In this document: positions 34,406 through 43,273 of the stretch, piece by piece
How positions within the stretch are numbered: position 1 is the first letter of the stretch
How the letters are laid out: the number at the start of each line of letters is the position of its first letter
Assembly (NCBI GenBank): GCA_902563095.1
Contig: CACEWA010000001.1
Coordinates: forward strand, 141,951-205,950
Length of the DNA stretch: 64,000 nucleotides
Source: an uncultured Candidatus Poseidoniales archaeon
GTDB lineage: Archaea; Thermoplasmatota; Poseidoniia; Poseidoniales; Poseidoniaceae
Direction: 5' to 3'
Translations under genes and position numbers: made by a program
The notes under the pieces: model-generated
Database searches by the model: none
The model's input: only the letters and a program-made list of their open reading frames with translations
Told to the model about the DNA's origin: nothing

Positions 34406-36679
34406 TCAACCAAGTAACAGTAGGCTAAGTTGCATTACTGCAGCCCCAAATACAGCCCCTACAACAAGATGCCTTGGACGATTTTGTTCCATTGCTTGAG
34501 GGATTAATTCTTTGTAAGCAACAACCGTCATTATTCCTCCAACAAATGCAAGCGAACACCCCACCATGAATGGTGTCAATATTGGTCCTAAAATCAACAA
34601 GGCAAACAAGGCCCCTAATGGTTCTGTGAAACCCGTTGCCATTGCGATAAGGGTTGCTTTCAGCCGCCCTCCGCCCCCTGCTTGAATTGGTGCAGCTACT
34701 GCGATTCCTTCTGGTATGTTGTGTAAGGCAATAGCAGCCATGAGCACAACACCATACTGAGCATTTTCAAGAACAGCCACTCCCATGGCCAAACCTTCGG
34801 GGAAATTATGAATGGCGAGGGCGATGGCTGTAAGGATACCAGATTTGTACAATTTTCTTTCCTTTGACATGGAGGAAATATCCTCGTCCTTGTTAGTGTA
34901 CATGCTCGCAGCATAAACGATGCCTACTCCCACACCAAACGAGAGCGTGATGGGAAGGAAACCGTTCTCCATAGCTTGGCTGAACCACAAATCAAGCACT
35001 GAAACCAACAGCATCACACCAGCAGCCATAGCTAGTAAAAAGGCCATCATTTCCTGGCTGATTTCTTTCACAACAAACACAATCAACCCACCAATTCCCG
35101 TTGCTAGACCAGCCATTAGAGCTAGAACAAAAGGAAAGACCCATGATTCTGATTCACCCTCCAAACCAGAAATTTGGATGAGCGGTTCCTCTACACTTTC
35201 ATGACCACCTTGAGTAACAAGGACGTGTAGGACAATTTCTACTGTTAATGCTAAACTCTCTTGGTGAATAACGCTTGGCACATCGGTTTGGCGATGGTAT
35301 TCTTCATATTCCCATCCATAAAATCCAATTGTAGTCGTACCAAATTGATTAAACGCTCGATGGTCACTGTTACCCTGCTGGTTGACTTGGACAGTCGCAT
35401 CATATTCATTCCATTCCCCATTATTCAACACTGAACTCTGAATTTTAGAAATGGAGTCAACAAGGTTAGCATCGGATGTTTCAATTCCAAGAGTGCCAAG
35501 CCCTTTGGATGGATTAAGATTTGTTGAGTCTAGGTTGATGTACAAATCGAGAGAGTCTATGTATTCTTGATTGGATTCTATGTAGGCTTGACTTCCAAGC
35601 AAACCAAGCTCTTCGCCGCCCCATGTCGCAAATCTGACAGTTGAGTCTAGGTTAAGTTCACTTATTTGTGTAGCAACTTCGAAAAGTTGAGACACGCCAA
35701 CAGCATTGTCTACTGCTCCAGGGCTAATGTAAACAGAGTCGTGATGAGCGCCAACTAAAATCTCGCCTTCTCCTTTACCAGGAAGTTCTCCAGTGACGAC
35801 TTTTACACTCCTAGTGCCAACATTATTTCCTTCCCAAAATCCATCCAATGAAGCAAATATTGTGGAATCGCTTTCCGCCTGTTCGATATAATCATGAAAC
35901 ACCATGGCGACACTTTCAGAGATGTAGATGTATGGAATCAGTGAGTCTGCATATTGCCCATTGTAAGCATCAGGAAACGGAACGGTTTCTCCATTTTCTT
36001 TGACTGTTACTGAACGGAAGGGCGGCGTTTCAACCCCTTCTGAGTATATCATTACGACGCCAGCATTTCGATCTATTGAGTCTTTATAAATCTCAGCGAG
36101 ACTTCGTGAATTATCATAATTAATCATTACAGCGAGGTCGGTTAAATCACCAATATTCTCGAATTGCTCTGCTGAACCGTTGCCAAGGAAAGTAAGCATG
36201 TTGTCATGCTTGTGATTAGCACCTGAATATCCGAGATAAGTGAAGGCCTCGATATGATTTAGTTCACCTGTTTCTTCAATAGCAATTCTTCCCGATCCTG
36301 CAGTTCCGTCAGGCAATCCTGGGCCATTTTGCAATCCTTGCTCTAATTGCGCATGCATCAATATTTGATGCTCGTCAGGGTCTGCATCAACAAACCAAGC
36401 ACCGGTTACCTGAAATTCTTCAACCTTAACATTTTCAAGACCGATTTCGGTAAATCGTTGGCTTATGTACTCTGTTGCCAAATTTTCTTCAGCAGAACCT
36501 GCCACTCTTGGGCCAAATGAAGCAATTCTATCGATGTCCTCAATCATGTCCGAATTATCTATTGAAAACGAAATCTCATTTTCTTCATGAAGAAGATATT
36601 CGTATGTCAAACTCGATAATAGAACAATAGCTGATATCAAACCGACAATAGTCAATGTTCGATCCGAGGATGGCCCCAT
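34406..36679 (-). CDS. Fusion of M28 zinc aminopeptidase and ZIP metal transporter
   Basis: One open frame of 757 residues. An N-terminal membrane helix is followed by an M28 peptidase with a PA-type insert around residues 110-290. All M28 residues are present: H-H-D near 312-314, G-A-V-D-N (Asp 324), the general base and ligand E-E at 356-357, L-D-S-T (Asp 384), and S-D-H-R (His 440). After a linker with L-V-T-Q-G-G-H-E, a ZIP domain of about eight helices follows with both signature helices, H-N-F-P-E-G near 624 and H-N-I-P-E-G near 653. The extracytoplasmic peptidase and the transporter would sit on one polypeptide. ATG 36679 is preferred over TTG 36697. A 49-bp piece of its 3' end is duplicated upstream. 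Confidence 0.9.
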   Translation of the reverse strand: MGPSSDRTLTIVGLISAIVLLSSLTYEYLLHEENEISFSIDNSDMIEDIDRIASFGPRVAGSAEENLATEYISQRFTEIGLENVKVEEFQVTGAWFVDADPDEHQILMHAQLEQGLQNGPGLPDGTAGSGRIAIEETGELNHIEAFTYLGYSGANHKHDNMLTFLGNGSAEQFENIGDLTDLAVMINYDNSRSLAEIYKDSIDRNAGVVMIYSEGVETPPFRSVTVKENGETVPFPDAYNGQYADSLIPYIYISESVAMVFHDYIEQAESDSTIFASLDGFWEGNNVGTRSVKVVTGELPGKGEGEILVGAHHDSVYISPGAVDNAVGVSQLFEVATQISELNLDSTVRFATWGGEELGLLGSQAYIESNQEYIDSLDLYINLDSTNLNPSKGLGTLGIETSDANLVDSISKIQSSVLNNGEWNEYDATVQVNQQGNSDHRAFNQFGTTTIGFYGWEYEEYHRQTDVPSVIHQESLALTVEIVLHVLVTQGGHESVEEPLIQISGLEGESESWVFPFVLALMAGLATGIGGLIVFVVKEISQEMMAFLLAMAAGVMLLVSVLDLWFSQAMENGFLPITLSFGVGVGIVYAASMYTNKDEDISSMSKERKLYKSGILTAIALAIHNFPEGLAMGVAVLENAQYGVVLMAAIALHNIPEGIAVAAPIQAGGGGRLKATLIAMATGFTEPLGALFALLILGPILTPFMVGCSLAFVGGIMTVVAYKELIPQAMEQNRPRHLVVGAVFGAAVMQLSLLLLG
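34462..34510. repeat. Direct repeat, copy A (inside the ZIP coding region)
   Basis: A 49-base segment beginning CAACAAGATG and ending GGGATTAATTC. It matches 36850-36898 at 47 of 49 positions in the same orientation. Here it encodes, on the minus strand, the ZIP C-terminal residues E-L-I-P-Q-A-M-E-Q-N-R-P-R-H-L-V-V. Confidence 0.9.
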
Positions 36680-36891
36680 GTTGTTGCTGTAAAGCAACCT
36701 CTTGATAAATTTAGGGTGGCCTAAAATTAATTCTAATAATCGAATTCGGATAGTTTCAGAGGGTTCATCCGAATACCCATACGAATGACATTCCTGTTTG
36801 AATGGGCTTTGAGTGGGTCATTTTAGACGCTACCCTATACAACGTCCAACAACAAGATGTCTTGGACGATTTTGTTCCATTGCTTCAGGGA
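36680..36891. other. Spacer between fusion gene and EF-hand gene, with inverted repeat
   Basis: No gene is seen here. At 36681-36696 the hairpin GTTGCT-TTAC-AGCAAC (read on minus) overlaps the region where translation of the fusion gene begins and may affect it. The far end of the spacer contains most of direct-repeat copy B. The remaining 130 bases are A/T-rich and could hold the promoter of the fusion gene. Confidence 0.5.
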
Positions 36892-36898
36892 TTAATTC
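36850..36898. repeat. Direct repeat, copy B (scar at the 3' end of the EF-hand gene)
   Basis: Same 49-base segment as 34462-34510 with two substitutions. It covers the stop codon of the EF-hand membrane protein gene (stop at 36892-36894) and runs into the spacer. In this copy the ZIP reading frame is not open and is not connected to any gene, so it is a fragment left by a rearrangement. The two copies are 2388 bases apart and bracket almost the whole peptidase-transporter gene. Confidence 0.9.
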
Positions 36899-38724
36899 GT
36901 TTTTTCTAAACTTGAATCATACTCTCTTTCTAACTCGATGACCCTTTGTTCTGAAATACCGAGCGTTTTCGCTTGAATCTCTAACATTTTTCGTTCGTCA
37001 TCCGTGATAATCAAGTCGTTCATAGCAACCTTATACATTTCAAGATAGGCTTCTTCCTTACTGATGTTCAAAACTTCAGATTCAGTTACCTGCGCTTGGA
37101 TTCTAAATTCGTCATATTGAATTACACCATCTTTGTTTAAATCGATTTCATTAAACAATTCTGTACGTGATTCTTCGGGAAGTTTGGAAACTTCTGGCGC
37201 TTCCGAAAACTCATCTGATGAAATCACATTGTCACGGTTTTTGTCCATCAGAGTAAATGCTTCTTTGATTTCCCTTTCATCGATGGGAGCTTCTCCTGTC
37301 GTGCCGAATACGCTCATCATATTGATTCCACTTTTCCCATACTTTTTTGCAAGGGAATTGTTATCTCCGGCTTTTTCCAAGATTTCTTCATACCATTTCT
37401 CAAGGTACGCTTTACGTTCTTCTGTGAGCCCATAACTCCTAGCTTGTAGATCCAACATCGACCGTTCTTTATCCGTAATTTTTTGATCCTTCTTAGCCAG
37501 ATAGTACATTTCAAGATAGCCCAACTCTTCTTTTGTATGCGATTCGGGAATTAGTTTCGATGAAACATTTCCTAACGTCGAGATAATCGGCTTTCTCATC
37601 AGCAGAAATGTCATTCCGATGAATACGCCACCAATCCAACCTTGGTCAAAAAGAGATTCCATAAGTTCGGTGCTTACCAGGAATAGAATAGCACCGGAAC
37701 CAGCAAAAATTGTCGTTGTGAATGTCTTTCGTAATTGTTCATCGATTCCAAACATGTCGTTCTTGATTACTGCATAAGTGAATACTATTCCTTCAAATAA
37801 AGCAGCCAAGACGACTGCTGTAGGCATCAATGGTGGAAGAAACAAAAGCAAGTTCAAGTTGGACGACTGTAAATCCGGATTAAACACATTGGTCTGTAAA
37901 GAGGGCGACTCTCCGAGTGTAAGAATCATCCAAACAAGAATGAGTGTGGTTGTAATTTGCATAGCGGTCTTTCCAATGAAGCCTACGCGAACTGCCCTAA
38001 CTTCCCCGTAAAGGTCGGAATTTCCTTCTTCATTGATTCTTTTTCGGGAACTTGTGAGAGCGACAGTTGCTACGATTGCACCGACAAGCGGGATAAACAA
38101 GAGAATTCGAGTAAGCGGCCCCAGCGCTACATTTGACATTGTCAATGGATACACAGATTCGTATTCTTTCGTACATGTGACATCAAAGCCCAACGGTTTT
38201 CCAGATGCAGTTTTGCCCTCCCCGGAACCAACGCCTTCACAATAAACCCAACTGACATCTCCAATAGCAACGCTTGTTCCACCTGCGAAGTAACTAACGA
38301 TGAGGACAACACTCAAACAGAAAATTGGGAGCAGATACAAACTATGCAGTCTAAATGATTCGGAAATTTGTTTTGCCCATTTTTTATTACTGTAGAATGT
38401 GGCTGCAGCCATGTACAGGAAAAACAATTGAAGCGACATGGTGTAATAGATTACGCGCGCCGGCTTCAAAATATTCAACATTTCTTCTGGCCAAGCATAA
38501 ACCCAAAACAACATCGAGGTAAAGCAACGTAATGCTTCGCTGACAAGCATTAAGGCCATGAAACGATTCTTTGCTTTACTAGGATTGGCCTTGAGAATCA
38601 AATATGCGAGAAAGAGAAGAAAAATTCCTGCCAATATACTGAAAATAGCTAATGAATGCCAATATGCCAAAAAGGAGCCTAACGAACGTAAGTAATATGA
38701 TAGGGGCGAGCCCACATCTCCCAT
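36892..38724 (-). CDS. Polytopic membrane protein with C-terminal EF-hand pair
   Basis: A 610-residue protein. The N-terminal 360 residues have about nine or ten hydrophobic helices. The cytoplasmic C-terminal part has three pieces: a helical unit at residues about 403-450 (Y-L-E-M-Y-Y-L-A-K-K-D then D-K-E-R-S-M-L-D-L-Q-A); a pair of canonical EF-hand loops, D-K-N-R-D-N-V-I-S-S-D-E at 494-505 and D-L-N-K-D-G-V-I-Q-Y-D-E at 528-539; and a second copy of the helical unit at about 560-608 (Y-L-E-M-Y-K-V-A-M-N-D then D-D-E-R-K-M-L-E-I-Q-A). All calcium-ligand positions are filled. The membrane family is not recognised. A calcium-regulated membrane protein is the natural reading; that is inference. 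Confidence 0.82.
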   Translation of the reverse strand: MGDVGSPLSYYLRSLGSFLAYWHSLAIFSILAGIFLLFLAYLILKANPSKAKNRFMALMLVSEALRCFTSMLFWVYAWPEEMLNILKPARVIYYTMSLQLFFLYMAAATFYSNKKWAKQISESFRLHSLYLLPIFCLSVVLIVSYFAGGTSVAIGDVSWVYCEGVGSGEGKTASGKPLGFDVTCTKEYESVYPLTMSNVALGPLTRILLFIPLVGAIVATVALTSSRKRINEEGNSDLYGEVRAVRVGFIGKTAMQITTTLILVWMILTLGESPSLQTNVFNPDLQSSNLNLLLFLPPLMPTAVVLAALFEGIVFTYAVIKNDMFGIDEQLRKTFTTTIFAGSGAILFLVSTELMESLFDQGWIGGVFIGMTFLLMRKPIISTLGNVSSKLIPESHTKEELGYLEMYYLAKKDQKITDKERSMLDLQARSYGLTEERKAYLEKWYEEILEKAGDNNSLAKKYGKSGINMMSVFGTTGEAPIDEREIKEAFTLMDKNRDNVISSDEFSEAPEVSKLPEESRTELFNEIDLNKDGVIQYDEFRIQAQVTESEVLNISKEEAYLEMYKVAMNDLIITDDERKMLEIQAKTLGISEQRVIELEREYDSSLEKTN

Positions 38725-38778
38725 GATTTTTTTTCCAAATATAATGTTATATTATTTTAACGAAAATGTTTGATTAAA

Positions 38779-40164
38779 TCAAGCCCATACGGTGACATAT
38801 TGGTAGACCAAGTACAAACCAACAATCGCTAATACAGCACCACCGATTTTCTTTATCAGACCAGTGGATGCTCGCATTTTGTTAACAATAGTATCTTGGC
38901 TAGCAGCTACCAATAATGTGAATGTAACCATTAGGGCAGCAGTAGTTACTGCATATAGTAAGAAAATCAATACGGTGTTAAACAATGTATAACTCATTGA
39001 GGCTACCAATAATGCGATGAAAACGGGAGCAGTACAACCTGCTGAAGCGGCACCGTATCCAAGTCCATACAGGTATTGGCCCATCATTTCTGAATCTTCA
39101 TTTGCTTCAAACTTGACTTCCTTTCTTGTGATAAATGAAAGTAGTTTTTCAACAGGAGGGAGGAAAATCGGTTTTAATTTACGAGTGCCCGCTCGGAATT
39201 TTTCTTTGATGGGGTGAGTAAATCTCGACAGATCAATATCTGCCAGCATTATTATTCCCATAATCAAAATTATCGCACCGGTAATTGGAATCAATACAGG
39301 GACCATTTCACGAACTGCTTCAGAAAAGAAAATACCGATAATTGCTAAACCGAGGAAAATGGTTAGAATTCCAGCAGAAGCAGCTAATCCAGCAGGCAAT
39401 GCAGCCCGCATCGTTTTTTCATTTAGGCCGCCTGAAGTTTCTTTCTTGCGCATCAAGTAGAACGAAACATATCCTGGAAGAAGAGGGAATGAACAAGGCG
39501 AGAAGAACGACAAAACTCCCGCCCCGACAGCCATTAACCAAATTGAACCTGTTTGCAAATTAACGGTATCTGCAAGGCCAGTTTTAGCCGAAGCAACGGT
39601 ATCTTCTACTTCCTGCAAAGGAATCCTGTTGCTTGACTTTTCATAGACTAAATCACCAGACGGGTCAATGATGACAACCTTAGGAATCTTGATTCCATTA
39701 TATGCTTCAAAGGCCTCTTTGTTAACATCTAATGCATGCAACCAATGATAGCCGTGTTCTTCAGAATAAGCCATCAAACCTTCAGGTGTATCTTCACCAA
39801 CAGATAGTGAAATGATTACGACGCCTGGGTCGTCTTTGTACTTCTCATGCAAGGGAGTTAGCATATCATCAGCGATATCTTTGCACGGTGAACAAGTGGT
39901 TGCCATCAAATCTAAGACGACAACCTTTCCTTGTAAGTCGGACAATTTGAACATCTCTCCATCATTTTCTCCACCAACCCACTGTGCTTCAAAATCGGGT
40001 GCGCTTGAGCTTCCACCCATCATGGTAAAGCCGAGTATACTGATGACCAATAACATCACAATTGCAAGAGTGACAATTTGTGGGTTTTCAGAAGCCCGCC
40101 CTTTGACCATATCCCAATTAGAATAAGATGCATCATCTTTCGAATCTTTAGCCAAAGAACTCAC
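38779..40164 (-). CDS. Thioredoxin-domain and CcdA/DsbD-type electron-transfer fusion protein
   Basis: A protein of about 461 residues that would carry reducing equivalents across the membrane. An N-terminal helix (VTLAIVMLLVISILGF) anchors a TlpA-like thioredoxin domain with active site A-T-T-C-S-P-C-K and cis-proline region K-I-P-K-V-V-I-I-D. The C-terminal half is a CcdA domain with six or more helices and the two expected cysteines in F-F-S-P-C-S-F-P-L-L-P-G-Y and S-A-G-C-T-A-P-V-F. The start is GTG at 40164 or 40167 with AGGTGG upstream. It follows a secreted CxxC protein gene by 8 bases, so both form one thiol-redox operon. Confidence 0.9.
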   Translation of the reverse strand: MSSLAKDSKDDASYSNWDMVKGRASENPQIVTLAIVMLLVISILGFTMMGGSSSAPDFEAQWVGGENDGEMFKLSDLQGKVVVLDLMATTCSPCKDIADDMLTPLHEKYKDDPGVVIISLSVGEDTPEGLMAYSEEHGYHWLHALDVNKEAFEAYNGIKIPKVVIIDPSGDLVYEKSSNRIPLQEVEDTVASAKTGLADTVNLQTGSIWLMAVGAGVLSFFSPCSFPLLPGYVSFYLMRKKETSGGLNEKTMRAALPAGLAASAGILTIFLGLAIIGIFFSEAVREMVPVLIPITGAIILIMGIIMLADIDLSRFTHPIKEKFRAGTRKLKPIFLPPVEKLLSFITRKEVKFEANEDSEMMGQYLYGLGYGAASAGCTAPVFIALLVASMSYTLFNTVLIFLLYAVTTAALMVTFTLLVAASQDTIVNKMRASTGLIKKIGGAVLAIVGLYLVYQYVTVWA

Positions 40165-40172
40165 CACCTACT

Positions 40173-41621
40173 TCAATCGAAGTATGTTCCTGTGTAAGGC
40201 ATACGAGCCCAAATTGTGAATGCCCCACAGGCTAGAACGATTAAACTGATTGCTCCCATCAATACAAAGTTAGTTCCTGCTGTGGCAGGAGCGACGATAG
40301 AACCGCCTGCGAATGATTGGACTTCGTGAGTGTTGTAATTCTGTTTTCCATCCGCAAAGGCAAGTTGATAGAAGATCGCCTTACCTTCAACTGCAGGAAT
40401 GGAGCCAAGTCCAGTCGCATCACCATATGCATAGCACACTCCTTCTTCATCACAGATTTCAGAGCCTTGAATTTCTAGGTTTTGGCTAAACCATTCTCCA
40501 GTATAGTTAGCACTCTCATAATTATAGAAAACCGAAGCAGTACCGATTCCATCTTCATCATCAAAGAACGCCATTATGTTTGCATTTCCATCCTCGGTAG
40601 TTTCATCAATTTGCATTACGGTTGGCATCTCATTTGATGCATCATATGCGGTTGAGCGAGGAGTTGCGGAATTGATTGCGCGAATCAATCCTTGCTTAGG
40701 ATTCGGAGATGAGGATTTTGCCTCATCATTTTGGTCATATACTACAGCAACGACTTCTACATTTCCTGGAATTACCATTGGGTCCAATGGCATTGCTCCC
40801 GGGGTTGCATGACCACTCGGGTGCACAATTTCAGAAGGAATTGCCCAATCTGCCATCACTACTGCTTCTTGGCCTGCATCTAGACTACCGGTTGCAGGTT
40901 GCCCAGCGTTTCCTCTGTATACCATCGGAGTTAGAACCATACCACCATGCTCGGAAGAGAATGCATAAACATCGTGCTCAATCATGAACAACTGAATTTC
41001 ATAATCTAGAGTATCTCCATCGAGTACGTCTTGTGGAATTCCTGTAGGGTCTGTAAGATCTGGATTGAATCCTTCTCCAAGGTAGACTAAGGTTGCAGTT
41101 ATTGTGAATGCTCCTTCACCATTGTAGGTTTGTGTAACATTGAGAGTTGTAGGAGCTACTTCGCGCTGTCCAGCCTCTTCAACCGAAGCCAACAGGTCTT
41201 GACTTTGGATGTAACCACCATCTATTTCTCCGTCTGGAGTTCCGATTGGAGAATAGTAATTGTAGCGGTCTTTTGCTTCCTGGCTTGCGGTTGGGTCATC
41301 ACCAGCACCGCCATTTGTTTGGTGGAATGTGATGATGGTGTAAGGTTGTGAGTTGTCTTGTTTCAATGACTCATGCATAGCGATAACTTGCGGTTCAGAA
41401 TTGGACATACATGGGGCACAGGATAGTGAAGTGAACACTTCTACAACCGGGCGATGAGTCCAACCATTTGGATAATCACGAGGTTCTGTGGTGGTAATTT
41501 CTTGACTAACTGAGGTAGTCTCTTGCATCACTTCTCCACTTGCAGCAAGCGGAGCACCGAGCATTGTCATAAGCATAACAGCGACCATGCATAGTGCCGA
41601 AATACGCCCCTTCATGGCCAA
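40173..41621 (-). CDS. Secreted, membrane-anchored thioredoxin-like protein
   Basis: A 482-residue exported protein. A signal peptide (ISALCMVAVMLMTMLGAPLAA) is followed by a thioredoxin-like domain with V-V-E-V-F-T-S-L-S-C-A-P-C-M near residue 65, similar to Omp28-type folds, and by long beta-rich regions. A C-terminal helix (FVLMGAISLIVLACGAFTIWA) anchors it with the bulk outside. The CAPC active site and its position 8 bases before the thioredoxin-CcdA gene suggest that it receives or gives electrons to that fusion protein in the extracytoplasmic space. Both the physiological substrate and redox direction are unknown. Confidence 0.82.
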   Translation of the reverse strand: MAMKGRISALCMVAVMLMTMLGAPLAASGEVMQETTSVSQEITTTEPRDYPNGWTHRPVVEVFTSLSCAPCMSNSEPQVIAMHESLKQDNSQPYTIITFHQTNGGAGDDPTASQEAKDRYNYYSPIGTPDGEIDGGYIQSQDLLASVEEAGQREVAPTTLNVTQTYNGEGAFTITATLVYLGEGFNPDLTDPTGIPQDVLDGDTLDYEIQLFMIEHDVYAFSSEHGGMVLTPMVYRGNAGQPATGSLDAGQEAVVMADWAIPSEIVHPSGHATPGAMPLDPMVIPGNVEVVAVVYDQNDEAKSSSPNPKQGLIRAINSATPRSTAYDASNEMPTVMQIDETTEDGNANIMAFFDDEDGIGTASVFYNYESANYTGEWFSQNLEIQGSEICDEEGVCYAYGDATGLGSIPAVEGKAIFYQLAFADGKQNYNTHEVQSFAGGSIVAPATAGTNFVLMGAISLIVLACGAFTIWARMPYTGTYFD

Positions 41622-41653
41622 CCCTTACACTACCCTGTATTTGGCGGTTTAGG

Positions 41654-41684
41654 AAAAAAGGCACTTTCTCCCCCTATGGGGGAG
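41654..41684 (-). terminator. Hairpin with downstream T-run after SRP19
   Basis: Inverted repeat CTCCCCC-TAT-GGGGGAG at 41668-41684. On the minus strand it is followed after eight bases by six T residues (A-run at 41654-41659). It lies 30 bases beyond the SRP19 stop, so it probably ends the S8e/SRP19 transcript before the next gene begins at 41621. Confidence 0.6.
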
Positions 41685-41713
41685 GATTGGTAGAATCGTG
41701 GCTGGCTGAATAA

Positions 41714-42172
41714 TCAGCGGCGACGACGTTGCTTCTGATTGCGTTGCGCTCGAGCTTGCGCCGCTCGTGCTTTGTTTGCACCTTTGCGTTGTGAACGTGC
41801 GCGCTTATCGCCAACTTTGGGTCCACGCTTTTGCGCTTCCTTCTCATTATTGCGCTGGTCTTTCTGCATTTGTCGCCATTGACCACCAATCAATTGTAGG
41901 ATTTCTTCCTTTGAGGCGGCTCCGATTGATTCATTGGCTCCTTTCTTGGAAACCCAAAGCCTTCCCTCTTTGGCATGAGGACGGTTTGGATGTGAAACCC
42001 TTTCTTCGCGCTTAATTTTCTTTAGACCCAAAGCACGTGATGCGATAAACAGGCCTTCTAGGTCTGGTTTAAGGACGCTAGAGTCCTTAGGAACACGTCG
42101 ACCACTACGGCGACTGGCCTTGGCATCAAAGTATCCAGGCCAGACTGCGATTCGGTCTGGATTGTGGTCCAT
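41714..42172 (-). CDS. srp19: Signal recognition particle protein SRP19 with basic tail
   Basis: SRP19 binds the 7S RNA and helps SRP54 assemble. The N-terminal core is clear: I-A-V-W-P-G-Y-F-D-A-K, S-R-R-S-G-R-R-V-P-K, and later H-P-N-R-P-H-A-K-E-G-R-L-W-V. At 152 residues it is about 50 longer than a typical archaeal SRP19, the extra being a Lys/Arg/Gln-rich tail ending in RRRR that may bind RNA. It follows S8e by 36 bases on the same strand. Confidence 0.92.
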   Translation of the reverse strand: MDHNPDRIAVWPGYFDAKASRRSGRRVPKDSSVLKPDLEGLFIASRALGLKKIKREERVSHPNRPHAKEGRLWVSKKGANESIGAASKEEILQLIGGQWRQMQKDQRNNEKEAQKRGPKVGDKRARSQRKGANKARAAQARAQRNQKQRRRR

Positions 42173-42208
42173 GTCAACCCCTCAGTGGGTGGTTGGTTTT
42201 GAACCCAT

Positions 42209-42583
42209 TCAAAGAACTACACCGTTCAGAACACCATCGTGTCCTGGGCGAGAAGTAATCTTGACATGTCCTTTGTCGGTATCTACGATTGCACCCTTGG
42301 TGAGGATGTTTCTACGAGTGTAGTTAGGATTTGCATCATTTCTTACAACGGTAGTAATTGTTGCAGTTGTGGACTTTCCGTCCTTTCCGTTGACCGTGCA
42401 ACGGTTGTCTGATAGAACACGAACTAGAGTGTTGCCACCGGTCTTGCGGTAGATCTTTCTCTTTGGTTCTCCAATCAAAGCGAATTGCTTCTCGGATGAG
42501 ATTTCAGTACTGCGCTTGCCGCGTGCAGCGACGCGACGACCACCTGTTGACTTGCGACGTGAAATTCCGTGCCACTGTGCCAT
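42209..42583 (-). CDS. rps8e: 30S ribosomal protein S8e
   Basis: A 124-residue protein beginning M-A-Q-W-H-G-I-S-R-R-K-S-T-G-G-R-R, the family N terminus, followed by T-G-G-N-T-L-V-R-V-L and a C-terminal I-T-S-R-P-G-H-D-G-V-L-N-G. Length is that of archaeal S8e. GGAGA lies ten bases before the ATG. It precedes SRP19 on the minus strand. Confidence 0.95.
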   Translation of the reverse strand: MAQWHGISRRKSTGGRRVAARGKRSTEISSEKQFALIGEPKRKIYRKTGGNTLVRVLSDNRCTVNGKDGKSTTATITTVVRNDANPNYTRRNILTKGAIVDTDKGHVKITSRPGHDGVLNGVVL

Positions 42584-42637
42584 GTTAATTGTCTCCAGCG
42601 GCTTGGCGACCAGCCGTTCATATTTGAATGGTATGCC

Positions 42638-43207
42638 TCAGACACATTTTGCGTGATGTGAGAGAATATGCTGGCCTTCGATGTACAGCGAGGCTGTTAA
42701 CTCATCATTTTCTGCCAGTGGACCAACGCCGGAAGGTGTACCTGTAAACAGAATGTCACCCGGGCCAATGGGCGCCCAATCAGCAAGTTTGGCAATCAAT
42801 TGGTTTGGATTCCAACTCATCTCAGCCAGTGAGCCTCTTTGAACTTCATTTCCATTTACTTCTAGCGAATACTCAGCATTCGGATTATAATCAACCCAAT
42901 CACCTAGAACTGCACTGCCATTGAATGCTTTAGCTTTAGCCCAAGGCAGGCTTTTCTCTTTGAGATAGTCTTGGATGCTTCGCTTAGTCAAATCAAGCCC
43001 AAGCGCCATATGAGTAGGTTCCATGTTATCTCCCAGTTTGAGAACCAACTCGATTTCGTGATGTACATCGCCCCCGCATGAATCAATTGTTCCAAAATCT
43101 ACCACGCTTGAAGATGGCTTCAAGAAAAACACGGGCTCGGTTGGAATGGGGTTGCCTAGTTCTGTAGCGTGCTTAGGGTAAGTTCGGATGGCGCACCATA
43201 CGTCCAT
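42638..43207 (-). CDS. Fumarylacetoacetate hydrolase-family protein
   Basis: A 189-residue member of the FAH superfamily, which cleaves or decarboxylates acylpyruvates and related diketones using a bound Mg ion. The metal ligands are in V-H-H-E-I-E-L-V-L-K-L-G, and the C-terminal signature is F-T-G-T-P-S-G-V-G-P-L. The short length and single FAH domain place it with YcgM/FAHD1-type acylpyruvase or oxaloacetate decarboxylase rather than true fumarylacetoacetase. ATG 43207 (MDVWCAIRTYPKH) is chosen because longer versions overlap the divergent PUA gene. Exact substrate cannot be read from sequence. Confidence 0.88.
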   Translation of the reverse strand: MDVWCAIRTYPKHATELGNPIPTEPVFFLKPSSSVVDFGTIDSCGGDVHHEIELVLKLGDNMEPTHMALGLDLTKRSIQDYLKEKSLPWAKAKAFNGSAVLGDWVDYNPNAEYSLEVNGNEVQRGSLAEMSWNPNQLIAKLADWAPIGPGDILFTGTPSGVGPLAENDELTASLYIEGQHILSHHAKCV

Positions 43208-43273
43208 GTTAATCCCAAGAGTGCTAGGCTCATCAAACCGAAGGGTCAAACCTGTGTATCGGTACGGCGGGAT

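Noticed and set aside
34195-34413. 72-codon open frame on the minus strand
   Set aside because: It overlaps the small three-helix membrane gene in another frame and has no clear start signal.
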